A stretch of 64,000 nucleotides of DNA from Isoetes taiwanensis (lineage: Eukaryota > Streptophyta > Lycopodiopsida > Isoetales > Isoetaceae), in NCBI GenBank assembly GCA_021234155.1, contig JAJEKV010000020.1, forward strand, positions 18,591,018-18,655,017, in the 5' to 3' direction. Under the pieces are notes generated by a model that searched no databases, had not been told where the DNA came from, and saw only the letters and a program-made list of their open reading frames with translations. Positions 36,076-48,757 of the stretch are shown piece after piece; position 1 is the first letter of the stretch; every line of letters begins with the position of its first letter. The position numbers and the translations under genes were made by a program.

Positions 36076-37520
36076 TAACCTATAATTAAGGAATTAATGT
36101 CTAATTAGTTAAATTAAGTTAATTGATTACTTGGGAAGGTGCCACATGGCCAAACTCGATTGGCTAGCATGGGAATGCTAACTTGGGCCATCAAGGTGGA
36201 TCACTACCCCCATTTGACCCTAAAATCGAGCCAGGAGGAGGAGCAGCTGAGCGCCCAAGTACCTGGAACTGTTGCTGAACACCCCAGTTGTTGCTGAACA
36301 CCAGATTACTGGGAGATGGAGGCGCCTCATGACAATGGCTCAAGTCGAAACTCGGGTTAGTAGATAATCTAGTTGATATCTTTAAGGCTAGTGCTTCAGT
36401 TAAGTTCTTTGAGTCTTTTCTGGTTGTTCTTACTTAGGATTAACCCTTCTTTGATATTTAGGATTTACATTTCAATTATGGATTATGGTTATTATGGATG
36501 GATGAATCTATGAAAGTATCTCTGTTAGTCTTCCGTAAACCAGGGATTAGAGGGGGGTAGAGACCTCTGTGCTTCATGCTTTAGTATGCTCCTAGTAGCT
36601 CCCTTAATTCCCAATTAATGCGGCCTGTGCACAAGAGACCATCGGGTCATGGATGCTATGGGATTGCTTAGCACCAGAGAAGGGACGCAGTGGTGAAGTG
36701 GGGGTGGGGTCTTGCACGAATATACAAGGCTCCTGGGACTCCTACAGTGGGCTAGGCCTGATAGCCGGTCACGTAGAGGGCCGGGTATGGGTCTGACACT
36801 CCCTGTGACTCATATGGGGCACCCTGCACTTTGAGTAGATTTAGGGTGAGTAAGTCGGGTATGGATGCGGGGGTCGCTGATGCGGCACGTATTCTCTAGC
36901 TCACCCATGGAACCACTGTGATCCTGGAAGGGGACACTTCCCTGACCTGCCTCATCGGACCGGGGCGTCATGAACCCTGGAGTAGGCTCGAAGGGTGATA
37001 CCTTGAGTCTGCGTCTCCGGAAGGCTATAGTGATGCCATAGCATGATTCGACTCATCTGCAAAGTGTGCACAGGAGGGGCGGATGGAGTGGACAACCCTA
37101 GCCAATGTTCTATGCCAGCCAACGCCATGCCAAGATTCGGTCTGCTGATCTCTTGAGACCTAGCCGTCAGTCGATCCTCACTGGAGTCTGAGCCAGGGTA
37201 GAACCATGGGTTTGGGTGTTTTCCCTAGTATTAAGTGCATATTCTTTGTTGTCGTCACTTGGATGGATGTGCCACCCCTCGTGGTGGTATTTTATGACAT
37301 GATTATGCTGTGTGCTAACCTTGTATTCACGCTTCCGCAACATAGGAGCCCCATTGAAGGCGTGGGCCGAATGACCCCTCTGTGACCTTCACTCGAGCAT
37401 CTTTCTATAGATGGCCCGAGTTAGACGGAGGGCCCTGCTCGTGGCGAGTTGGTCGCCATGGGAGGGGAAAGTCCCCGTATGTATATGTCTGAGTGTCGTA
37501 TATGTTCAGGGAGCGTCACA
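36076..37520 (+). repeat. 3' LTR of G1 copy 2, second part
   Basis: Continues the LTR from taacctataatt to gagcgtcaca. Together with the first part the LTR is 1,591 bp, close to the 1,609 bp of copy 1. It contains the 734 bp lost from the 5' LTR. Confidence 0.95.
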
Positions 37521-37562
37521 GAGGAAGTTGTTGTCGACATCCTTTCAAGCACGAATGAAGAC
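37521..37562 (+). pseudogene. Host ORF, segment 2 (42 nt between the two insertions)
   Basis: These 42 nt start with the G1 target duplication gagga and end with the hAT target duplication atgaagac. In the frame of segment 1 they read EEVVVDILSSTNED without a stop. They are host sequence caught between two independent insertions. Confidence 0.65.
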
Positions 37563-37686
37563 CAGGGATAGGTTCAATACTTCGTACGTTTTATACGTAA
37601 TACGTATTATTCGTATGATACGGCACAAATTTGCCATATAATATGCAAAAAATACGGCAAAAAACAATTCCGGCGTTGGAAGATTT

Positions 37687-37857
37687 TCGCGTACGCGAAA
37701 AGAACTAAAGCGCGTACGCGAAAGTTTTTTCACGTATGCGAAACAGTGAAAACAGCATACGCGAAAAAAAAAAATTCGCGTACGCACTTTATACTGTTTC
37801 ATGTACGCGAAAGTTTTTTCACATACGCGAAACAGTGAAAACTGCGTACGCGATTTA
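37687..37857. repeat. Left subterminal palindrome array of the hAT-like element
   Basis: About eight copies of CGCGTACGCG or one-base variants, mostly followed by AAA, separated by spacers such as gttttttcac and cagtgaaaac. The core is a perfect palindrome. hAT transposases bind short subterminal motifs, so these are candidate binding sites. Confidence 0.75.
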
Positions 37858-40800
37858 TCCTTCCTATATATATGATTACTAGAGAAAAAAAAAAGTTGGA
37901 ATTACTGACTTTTTAGCATCCCTTTTCCGGCACCAATAACCTCAAATTAGAATTATATGTGTTTTTTTTGCACCTCTTGGTTGCCATTGCCCCATTTTCC
38001 GGCTAAAGCCCTTAGTCGGCTACAACACAAAGGTACGGCCGCCTTGCTCCATCTCCCTGCTCACCTAAGCGAACCCCATCTACCTGTATCGCCGGATAGA
38101 AGCTGCTTATCCATGAATTAGTTTATGCAAAACAAATTACCAAACAGTTTTATTTGTTGTGGTGCTCGCAGAAGTTCTGCACCGACTTGCACAGAGCCGG
38201 AGTAACCTGCAAAAAACCTTGGTAAGTTCTGCACCAACTTGCAATTGGGTCCACGCTATTTTTTGTTGTGTCAGCCCGTTGAGGCCTGTGCTTCTTCAAA
38301 CATGAATCTATAAATCAAAATTTTGTATCAGTTTTAGCAGAGAAAATTAAGAGCGTATATGGTAGTATTTATTGCAGGCTGATTGATTCTATTTAAAACG
38401 GCCTGCTTATTAGATGCCGAGGAATGGTTCCGGCAAAATTGTTGCTATAGCACTAAGCTTCTCCCTTTTACTGTAAGGAAAAAATCATCTTGGCCTTTTG
38501 TCGGGCATTTCATCGGATGTAAACTCTATGGCACAAAAGTAACCATTTTTTCCCCTTTTGAGATTTCGATAGCCAAAAGCTTTGTCTTGATGATGATTCA
38601 AGCTTCAGCTTGATAAGTCTGTGAGTTTGAGGTTATTTTGCCTCTACGTTTAAGTGTTCTTTAAACAAATTCCGCTTTAGTACTCAGTCTTCTGAGGTCC
38701 TAAACCAAAAATTTCTTCTGCATAATTGCTCAAAATATGAGAAGTTCGCCTATGTTTGAGTTGGGCCTGTGTAAATCTTCAGGGAAATCAATTTTTCTGG
38801 CTTAGGTCCTTCACAAATCAGCGGCAGAGTCCGGATTTGTATTTCCAGAGTTGAGGGTTAAAGATAGGCACAACCCAACTGCTTTTCCATATTCTACAGC
38901 AAGAAGGGGATTCATGTTGTTTATGGGCTTGAAAACTTCGTTTTACAGGCAAAAGGCATGGGTTTGGATCTGGTTCAGGTTTTCCTTTCACCTTTCAGCT
39001 CGTCATTTGTTGGTGATCCGCCGTGCCAACCAGAGCTTAGAAACGATGGGAATCCCAGTTTTATTCAGTTTCAATTTCTGTAGAAGAGCAAATTTCTACC
39101 TGTTTTGGCCCTGCTATCCAAATTTGCAGCCCCAATTGAAGAGCCGAAGAAAAGGGCAAAAACATATCAAAAATTCTTGGCTCTCCGCGTTGTGGAAGCT
39201 TTCTTGCCATTTGTGGAGAAAATCGTCTCATATTTTATTGAATCCAAAGCTACAACAAATCACAGACGATTTGGAGCCTCTTTTTGCTCCCAGATTCTTT
39301 CGCACAGAATAGTATGCTCAAAATCGACATTTGTTTACAATGAATAGATTGATATGGGTTGGAAATTTCATAGTAAATTGAAGTGCAGGTGATCTTTCCT
39401 CTGTCAATTCAGGCAGAGCCCTATAATTTAAGCCATGAATTAGACAGCGAGCCAATTCCGATGCCTCCAGCCTCCACTCTTTGATGGATTTAGTTGCCAA
39501 CATGGCAACGCCACGTGGCGGATCTCGAGCACCGGTAGTTGGCTCACAAGAAGGCAATTCCGACCCAGCAGGAGCTCGTGTCTGTTTTTAATCTTTGGCT
39601 GCTGCCACGATGGTGGTTGCCCCACTATTGGGGTGCTCACCACTGTTGGGCAAATTCCGGGGTAGAGAAGGTTTGTTCCTGTTGAAATTAAGAATTTCCA
39701 GTTGAGTTGGCGCATTGCAGGAAAAATTCCGGTAGATTTTTATGCATATTTGTATAAGAGTAATATAAATTTCCGATTGGGAACTAAAAATATCCGGCTA
39801 TTTGATGAAAGAGTAGGAAAATTTCCAATTGGGTTTAAAAACTTTGCCCAGCCTTGGTGCTCACCTATTTAACCTCAATGGTTCTTCAACCACTAATTCC
39901 AGTGACATAGTGCATTGCCTTTTAATGGTTTAAAATTCAACATATCTTAATAATACCTTAACATATTCAACCATATGACATAAAATGTGTTATTCATCAT
40001 TAACATTTCCAACTTAAGCATTCATCATTAACATTTCCAACTTAAGCATTCAAGGTGCACCACAAACTTCGGATTAGGGAAATGTGCGACCACATTCAAC
40101 CAGCTTGGGATCCAAGTAGCATGATATGGTGGGACTGCTCCTATGCAATTGGAGACTATTTGCAAACGTCAAAAGTCCTTCTATGATTGGAACTTTCAGC
40201 TTAAAGAAGGGCGTGTGTTAGGGCAGATCAGATAATGGGAGAAGTTTCAGTATCTGACGGACTTCTATATGTCTGGGTCCTGCATTACAAAAACAAAAAC
40301 AGAATCATAATTTCGAGCTTCTATGTACTTTCCAGAGCACTCTATCCATATGATATGAAGGCCCATTGAAGATTTTTTTGTCTATAACTTACACAAGTTT
40401 TTATTCTTCGTTGGCCCTAGACTGATTTTGTAACCTTTGAATTTTTAAAAGGTATTATCTCTGGCCTCATGTTAATTTTGTGGTGGTAATAGGGTATTCT
40501 ACCAAAACATACATGTCACCAATCTTATTGGTTTTTCCTTGCACTTTTCATTTGCATTTATACCATTTGCAGACATCATTGCATAATCGCAAAACTTAAC
40601 GCAAAAACAAACTTAGCTCCTAAATCTGGCCAGCAATTTTCACCACGACTGACTAAATGCTCGTGTCATTGCATTTTAGGAGGTCGAATTTCGTGAAGAC
40701 ACTCTATGATTTGTGAATTCCCAGTTTGGCTTTCAATTATTTACCATAGAAGCCGATAGATTTTCATTTTCTCTGTGAAGCCCATACAAACGGACAATTA

Positions 40801-41540
40801 TTTGCAAGTGCAGCTTTATCTCGCCATGTTTACCCATCATGCTTCAGTTTATTTACTATGTAATGCCCAAGTATCCCCATTCCACACCTTCAATCTCTCA
40901 GTAGCAAACACATGTTCCACAACTGGAGGTCGGTGTGAACAAACTTGCACTAATTAAAACAACACCTTTAGAGACCTTTAGATATAGACTCATACACAAG
41001 TTTATTGAACAATCCACTTTTTTAACTAGTTAATTATTGCAAGAAAAGCAATATATTGTTTTTCCTAAGAAGCCCATAAAATGGCAATCATTATATTGCA
41101 CATTTGCAAAATACAAACATCTGAAGTGATTGATCATCTAGTGAGTGGATATTTGAAGTAGAACCCAACCCCAAGGTAAACATAATTATATAAACTCCTC
41201 AAATGTGTCACCAAAGCATCAATGTTCACAACAGATTCTATTGAAACACTCACGTTCGTGTTGTTACGGCTATTGTCTCACTAAGCCATAGTTCACCATT
41301 ATGTCCATATATGCGTTTACATGATACATACATGGGTGATGGCATAGATGCAGTATATAAGGAAGATTATATGAACCATGAATAAGAGTTCTGGTTTGCA
41401 ATATGTTAACACACCCTAAATAAATGAAAGTTTAGGACCTTAGACATGAATAATGCCATATCCATTCTATAAAAATTGCATGCTTGCAATATTTGAAATA
41501 TTGCTTCACCTTTAATAACTACCAACTGCGAAATGTGCAC
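37858..41540. other. Interior of the hAT-like element, no assigned gene
   Basis: A 153-codon frame (38851-39312) overlaps an 80-codon frame (39105-39347). The latter reads ALLSKFAAPIEEPKKRAKTY and looks somewhat protein-like, but neither matches a family I know. A 26-bp direct repeat (attcatcattaacatttccaacttaagc) lies near 39992-40050. The rest is AT-rich. Confidence 0.3.
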
Positions 41541-41582
41541 AAGACGCTGGCTCCGCCAGCGCTAAATTCTTGTATATATATA

Positions 41583-41613
41583 TACTAGAAAAAGTGCCCA
41601 GCGTTGCTGGGCT
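41583..41613 (-). mobile_element. Helitron 3' end, minus strand
   Basis: On the minus strand the sequence reads AAGCCCAGC-AAC-GCTGGGC, then a short spacer and CTAG followed by T. It is the same design and nearly the same sequence as the end at 36047-36075. The body must extend to the right on the plus strand, but its TC start could not be identified. The region 41614-44922 may therefore be partly Helitron; it holds no clear gene. Confidence 0.65.
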
Positions 41614-44600
41614 TTTCGTTAGGATTAAATTCAAAATTCATAAAGGTATCGTGGGAACGTCTAGTTGGGCATATACAATCGTTTGTTTTAGATTGAAGTT
41701 GAATATTGTCCTTCTAAAGTGTTTTATTTATTGAGCTTAAAGCTTGAACATAAGTTATGAAGCTTTGGAATGGTCATAGCAATTCTCTAGCATTCATCAT
41801 ACAGGTGAGTTTGTGTGCTGACTTCAAGTGTTGTCTTTTAAAGCTTTCTTACCTATTTAGTTCTCTTTGAGTGGACTATCATCATTGTATTTTTGCATAT
41901 TCTCAATTGCGATGAGTGAATGCCGATATATATAGTTTTGTATGGGTGTGATATCTATTAGGAAAATGCCCAGTATTGACGCTTGTAAGGCAATTACAAA
42001 TTTAATAATGCAAAAGAACACAGCTTTTAGCATGATCTTGCAAAAAATCATGCAAAACATATAGAGACATGCTTTTCATTGCAAATATAGAGCATGTTTT
42101 AGGCATTTTATATGGAAGCAAACAATTTCATCTTATTAGATATGATTAAATATTTTGGAAGTTCTTGATGTCACATTTCCTTCTACTAATTTTACTCCCT
42201 TTACCTCAAAGTTTTTAGCTCACACAATGAATCGAGCTTACGTTCACATTTCAAGACTTGGATTTTAGGATGCATTCCAAGGAGCCAAAGAAAATAACAT
42301 CTATTCTAAAAAGATGAGATATAATAATCAGCCGTTTATGGAAGATATCGGAACTATGCACCAACCTAGAAATTTGATGCTTGTTATCTATGAATAATTT
42401 ACTTCCTCCACATAGAATGCTAGAAATTTCCCTTTACTCATGCAACACCCACAATAGCACCTGTATATGAAAAAGAGCATGGCACTACTTATCCACACAA
42501 CTCAAACATTCTTCTTATTGATGCCACATTCTTGTTTGCACGAACAGAATGGGATGTAATAGTTTGGATCTGCAAATGACCATCATACATTACCAATCCT
42601 TCCCATCTCAACGAAGTCAGATTTGTATAAGTCCAACAAGTTCTAAAGTAAACGTGACATGAGGTGTCCATCATACATTGTCAATTCCTTCCATATCAAG
42701 GAAGCCAGATTTCAACACAGTCTAAACTTTATCACTAATTGCATCTCCAGATTTGTGCAGAGTCCAACGTGGATTACAGATTTAGTTCTAGCATAGAAAT
42801 ATGATCTTCATCACTGATTGCATCTCCAGATTTGTACTCCAGATTTGTACGTAGTCCAAAGTCAATTCCTTTATAATTTAATTTAAATTGAATGATTGTG
42901 CTTAGAACCGAACTTTCTTGAACTTCAAAAATATAAAGCAACATAATGCCTTGCTAGTATTGTTTGCAATAATCTCGCATGTTGCAAAATACCCCTTGTG
43001 GCAATTATTCTTCTGCAGCTTTATTATTACAACATGGCATAAAAGCAAAAAAATATTGCAGGTTCTTTTATTGCCAAAGAGCCTGTCATGCATCTTTATA
43101 TCATGGCTCAAAAAAATAGAGTCCAATAAAAATTTAATATGTAACAAACTTTCCTCATCCTCTGCCTTTCTGACTGGCAGGTAAACTTTGAAAACATTTC
43201 CATGTGCTTTAATATACGTCATGAAGATGGAAGACTATAGTGCGCCCATGTCATCTGAATTTCCTCAAGTGCAATGTCTTCAGCTATCCAAAATCCAATA
43301 TACAAGTACTGTATGCTAGTAAATTCTTGAGCAATGGCTCCTGAATTGTCCAAAAAAATGTAATGCGCCTCTGCACCTAGCTTTCTAACTTAGTTGTTGA
43401 GGACATGAGCCTAGGGCTTTTATGCCAGCACGTCTCTGATATCATGACTTTACCAAGATGGCAGCAACCTAATATCATGATTTTACCAAGATTCCGAGCA
43501 GATAACGCATTTGAAACCAATGTGTAAATAGCACCCATGTTTAGTGGAACCCATTGTTATTGAGAAGCAATAGTAGCTGCCAAGTGCTTTTCAACAAGCT
43601 TATCCATCAAAGCACGAATCTGTGACCAGGAGGAGAGGAAGAATACAACTCTTACAGATTAAAACTTACTTTATTTTTGTGTTGCAAAAATCCAAGAAAG
43701 GATCTGATAATGCAATGCAAGCTTGCAGATGTAGGCCACGATGCTAAATTCAACTATCAATGTGATGTCAATGTCAGGAATATTTCAGTCTAAAAAAGGA
43801 AAGACGGTTACTTACTGGCATTACAGAACATTGAAAAACATTTTCATGTGCCTATAATAATAATATACTCTATGGTTGGTAAGATGCCAACGCATTACCA
43901 TAATTTGCATGCAAGATCTAACATCTTACCATCTTATCGAATGCCATAATCCAGTTGTGCTTTGGATTGGATAGATGATGCTGAATTCAACTGCAAGAAG
44001 CATAAAGGATGAAAGGATATTACTACCTTGCAAGTTGATGAACAACTTGCATATATTCATGCCTCATGCACAACGATGCAGGAATTGGTTTAGCTCCATT
44101 TTCTTGTACTGGCATTTTGCCATGGATAAAGCCATCATACAGGCTCTAAAGCCAGGTATGTACTGCAAGTAGCCTCATGATGCCAGGTTGCTACATCAGC
44201 AAGCTAGGCCAATGTTTATGAACAAACTGCTGCAAAATACTATGCAGCAGCACTTGAGATTTACAAGCAACTCAGAATTATTAACTTCTACTTCATTAAC
44301 ACTTACCTTGAGAATGGATGCCAACACTGAGGCTATGCTATCTGTGGGTGAACAGCCCGAAAGACTCAGAATTTCTAAAAGTTGTACATGTTTGGAGACT
44401 TGTAGCCTGAAATATTCAATGGAAAACATCTAATAGAGACTCTGCATCCTGCAAATAAAAATTCTATATGTTGTTACCAAAATGAGCAAGCCAACATGCA
44501 GAATGCAACAGGTGTAGGCTGCAAGAATATTAAGAAAGTAACTATCTTTCTTCATAGTTTAGAACAAAGCAACAAACTCCAAGCTCCAGTTTATATTAGA

Positions 44601-44927
44601 GAGATTTGAAGCTTGTCGAAATACGTTACCTTTACAATAAGAGATTTATTATGAAAAGAAAGAAATAATTTGTTTCTGTGCAAAAGATTCAAGGATGTCT
44701 TGAAATGCTTTAAAAGCATAAAAGTCTCCATCCTGTTAGATGTCCAGCAAGCTAACGAAAATAAAATTTGAACGCTTCAAAAGAGCCATTGAAATAGAAA
44801 TATTATCATGTGGTAATATTACTGACCAGAAGTTGCAAGTTAGCATTCCCAAGACCACTATTTGAAAATGATAGTTCCTGCAATGATTTTGTCAAACCTG
44901 CAAAGGACATTAACTTACAGTACGGCT

Positions 44928-45374
44928 TGTTAGCCCTTTGGGCTAAACATATGTATGAGTGGCATAGGCCACATGTATTTATCACATTGGACCACTTGAT
45001 CTAGGGCCCAGATTTAGCCCACATATGTGGTAGGTGGCATAGGCCACATGTCTTTGTCATATTGGACCCCACAATCTATGGCCCAGATTTAGCCTAGATC
45101 TGTGGACGGTGAGATGTCAGTTAGGGTTAGGGTTTTGCTCTACTATTTAGAGAGAGCATTTTCTCTCATTGTTTAGGTTTTTGCTCACGTTTTGGAGCAC
45201 CTCCTTTTGGAGCATCAATATGATTCTGTTTTGTTCATTCTTTGCTTTGTTCTTGTTCTTGGAGTTCTTTCCCATCTTCTTTTGTTGATCCATGAGCATT
45301 TGTGGCAGCCTTGTGCCATCCGGCAGTCATGGACTGCTGCTGCAAGGTGATGCCAAGAACCCCAAACATCAACA
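44928..45374 (+). repeat. 5' LTR of the LARD element
   Basis: 447 bp, TG...CA. A TATA-like ctatttagag near 45140 followed by attttctctc could be the start of transcription. Nearly identical to 48758-49204; one visible difference is cacatatgTgg against cacatatgCgg. Confidence 0.95.
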
Positions 45375-45375
45375 C

Positions 45376-45394
45376 TGGCGCCTCATGCCGGGGT
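45376..45394 (+). other. Primer binding site of the LARD element, tRNA-Asp-like
   Basis: tggcgcctcatgccggggt begins one base after the LTR. The plant tRNA-Asp complement is TGGCGCCGTTGCCGGGG, so 7 bases match, 3 differ and the rest match. This primer type is frequent in Tat/Ogre-like Gypsy elements, which suggests the autonomous helper lineage. Confidence 0.7.
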
Positions 45395-45486
45395 CTCTTT
45401 CGCTCACGATCAATTTGTTGTTTTTATTTCAAGCATCTCCAAAAGTTATTATGAAAAAAAAGTGGTTCTACGATAGACACTTCCTC

Positions 45487-45664
45487 AGATTCTATCTCTG
45501 GTATTTGCCCACTGTAGAAAGGGGCAAAACTGGTTTTTGGCCAGAACAGTTCTTATTTGTCCACATTTACGTGGAAGAAGATTCTATCTCTGGTATTTGC
45601 CCACTGTAGAAAGGGGCAAAACTGGTTTTTGGCCAGAACAGTTCTTATTTGTCCACATTTACGT
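45487..45664. repeat. 92-bp tandem duplication in the LARD interior
   Basis: The unit agattctatctctggtattt ... cacatttacg occurs twice head to tail with a period of 92 bp and no visible change over about 86 bp. Confidence 0.9.
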
Positions 45665-47009
45665 TCTTCCACGATGAGATTTATCTATCTACTGATACTT
45701 TCTTTTCTGCTAAGCGGCATTACGTTTATTTTTGGGTACCAACATTCTATTTCTTGGGCAAGTAAGACACACTTAGAAGAGGCCCAACGGCTCTTCTAAA
45801 TATTTTCGCAGCATTAATTGTGGGTTTGGGCTCGCTTGCGGCGCGAGTCTATTGAAGCCCCTTTCTTTTTGGTTCCAGACCTGCATCATTGCCAAGGTAT
45901 TTGTTCTTCATCGAGTTATTCTCCGTTTTCTTCTCCCTGTGATATTTTGCACAGGCAAAATCGTTTTTGGCATAATAAATTTTTTTCATGGATATAAAGC
46001 TCGTTTTTCAAAGCCTTAAGCACACAGGCCTGTATTTCAAATCGAGATCAGGGCTATTCTTGCCCTTTCATTGATACATAGGGCTTTTCCTCAGACCAAA
46101 TCCACATCACCGGCGCTTGTATGCCCTTGCTTCGTCAAGCAAGCCACAAGAACAGATGACCAACAAGAAGAGTTCATGTTCCAGTTTTTCAGCGAGTTGC
46201 TAGATCCCAATCAGTCCTCAGGCTAGACTTCTTTATGGCAGCCATCACCAGGCCGGTCATTTAGCCTAGCTTTCAACATGCGCAGAACCGCACACATGCA
46301 CAATTTCCGGTAATCTGAATCCTTTCACAAGAATTTTCACTCATGCCACAGTCATGGAGCTTGCACTGCACAAGACCCCCTGCCTCTACACAAAAAATGG
46401 GACAGCTTGATCCACTGACTGCAACTCTGGTGCAATGGACAAGAAGCGAAACTGCCTCAACAATCGCTCTGTTGCAGCAATCTCTATTCATCTTGAAGAC
46501 CACACCGGTACTGCAAAATCAAGCAAGCATGACCTCTTGTTCTTCATAGGGCCTCAATACAAACCACGCACAAATCAAGTTCTTCAAGGATAATTTTTCT
46601 CGCCACATCCGGCTGAGCCAGCCCCAATCCTGCCGAAATTTCAGGAGCATCTCGCCAAAACACCGCTAAATCAACACATTACGCCTTCGAGGAGCAGGCC
46701 TCCAAATTTGACCCCATATGAGCCCAAAAATCCGAAAGCATCATGCATGCGGGGGCTTATCAACTCGGTTCTTTTCCGGCCAAGACCTTTACCTCAGATT
46801 ATGGCGGCTCTACACCCGTCTATTGGCTTGAGAAATTTTCACTGCCTATGGTCACGCCGTTTTCAAGAACATCGTGCAACCATCTTCCGCTGATACCGCA
46901 GGTGATACACCCTCAAGATTTTCAGTAGCGATCAAATGCCCTCTTTTCTGCAACAACTGATCTTCTGGCAAAACTTGGGCATGAATTCTGTGCATCTACT
47001 CAAGCCTAT

Positions 47010-47521
47010 TGCAGAAACCGACTCCACGGCCCTCCACGGCGTGGACCAATATGGCTTTCACAAAATGGGAAGCATGAAGCCCACCCACGGCTCTGTGACC
47101 CCAAGATTTTCAAGAAACCACCACCTTCCCCTTGTCAAAACAGAGCAAGCACTAGAGTTTTGCCTGCGATCTCTTCAAAGGGTTTGGTCTGCATCAACAC
47201 ACGCCCACGGCCCATCACGGCCTGGCACAAATTCTCTCTTCATGTCTCTATCGTCGCTCTCTTCACATCCTTGTTGCAGAACTTCGCCCACGGCCCATCA
47301 TGGCGTGGCACAATTTGTTGTAGCTCGGTTCAAGTCTCAAGAAGCCCACGGCCCCCACGGCGTGGCACCCTTCCTCCACGGCCTCCTACAGCATGTCCAC
47401 GGCCCCCACGGCGTGGGTCAAGACCACGGCCGCGTGGGTCAAGACCAGAGCCCACGGCCCATCACGGGCGTGGCACCACTTCACTGCGTGGGACGCGTGC
47501 AAAAAAAAAAAAAAAAAAAAA
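47010..47521. repeat. CCCACGGC-rich array and A-run in the LARD interior
   Basis: About twenty copies of ccacggc with context such as cccacggcgtgg occupy 47030-47480, followed by a run of about 21 A at 47501-47521. The open frames across it (up to 199 codons) are low-complexity products of the repeat. GGCGTGG/CCACGGC pairs can fold into hairpins. Confidence 0.75.
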
Positions 47522-48194
47522 ATATATCGATTTAAGGCCATTTATAATGGACAACATTTTTGGTATATTCCACCTCATCTTATTGAAGAAGGTTCTTTTT
47601 CTACCATCTATCACGTCTTTTTATCGGCATAATGTGATATGGCAAATGGCTTGAAGATGCATTTTGCCTTCCGCCCTCTTCCAACATCAACCTTACATGG
47701 CCCAACGGCATGTTAAGGCCATTCTTGAGCTATGCATGCACAAATTGATCACGGCCACTTGGCGTGATTTTCCAATGGTGACTTTTTGCCTCTTTGTCCA
47801 ATTTTTGCGGCATCATGCCTTTGAGGTACAATTTCATCAACCCATGATTCCATACCCATCAATACAACAACATCATGACCCAACAAGCGTGAGTACATCA
47901 CAATTGTCACGCCACCACCACGGCGGTGACTTTGAGCACAACTTTCGATCCTCTTTTCATGCACGAAGTCTTTGGCGCATAATTTTGGCACATTTTGGGG
48001 GACGCCTCATCTTTTGTCACATTCTTGGAGATCTTCTTTGCACCCTTGTACCAACAAACCTCACACAGCCGGCGTGTGTAGGCCTTTTTTCAGCAATCTT
48101 TCCTCAACATTCAAGCTTACCTCATAGACCCAAATGTAGGGCGTTTGAGAGACAATTTTTTCAATCCATTTTGGCCGTCCATAATCCATGGCGG

Positions 48195-48430
48195 TCGAGC
48201 CTCTTTCAAGTTCAACCATTGGCGTGAAGATGACTTACGGCCTTCCGCCCCTTCAGTTTCAACTCCTTCAAGTTCAACTATCTGCTCAAACTCATTCAAG
48301 TTCCATAAATGGCGTGAAGATGAATTAGGCCTTCCGCCCCCTCAATCACTTATGTTTCAACTCTTTCAAGTTCCACTCCTTGTTTCAACTTTGGCGTGAA
48401 GATGACTTAGGGTCTTCCGCCCCTTCAACA
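48195..48430. repeat. Irregular tandem repeat in the LARD interior
   Basis: Units of the type ggcgtgaagatgacttaggg, cttccgcccc and caagttcaact recur three to four times. A second unit, agaagtggtgacagccttct, occurs at about 48515 and 48584. Confidence 0.7.
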
Positions 48431-48757
48431 ATTTTTGTTTCTCATTTTTGTTCAACTCCTTACAAGACACTTTGATTGGCGCATGTATTCGGAGCTAAGT
48501 GGCAAGCTCTATGAGAAGTGGTGACAGCCTTCTCAACATTAGATTTGACTTCTATGGAATTAAAGGAGCTCGTGGCAAGCTCAAGAGAAGTGGTGACAGC
48601 CTTCTCAACCTCTCATGATTTCTGTACTTCATCGACATTTGCATTTTTCAAGAAATTTCGGCAACATTATCATTATCTCCCCTCACTTTGAACACTGTTG
48701 TAAATGTTTAAGCTGCTGTTATAAAGGTTCTACATAGTTTGGTGTGGTGGGGGGGAG

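Larger units (their letters stand above)
24242..37520 (+). mobile_element. Ty3/Gypsy G1 copy 2, internally deleted, with nested Helitron
   Basis: It is flanked by the 5-bp duplication GAGGA (24237-24241 and 37521-37525). The order is partial 5' LTR, pol, polypurine tract (28824-28836) and a 3' LTR split by a Helitron. The second half of the 5' LTR, primer site, leader, gag and start of protease are missing in one deletion at 25098. Without the Helitron the element is about 6.2 kb. It cannot make gag and is dead, but its pol is better preserved than in copy 1. Confidence 0.95.

Noticed and set aside
38851-39312. A 153-codon frame in the hAT-like interior as a candidate transposase
   Set aside because: No hAT transposase motifs; hydrophobic mixed composition and an overlapping frame that looks better but is also unassigned.
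41614-44922. A full Helitron ending at 41583
   Set aside because: The 3' end is clear but no TC start with a matching empty site could be identified, so the body was not drawn.
46936-47535. A 199-codon frame in the LARD interior
   Set aside because: Composition follows the CCCACGGC array and a poly-Lys end from the A-run; no homologous domain.
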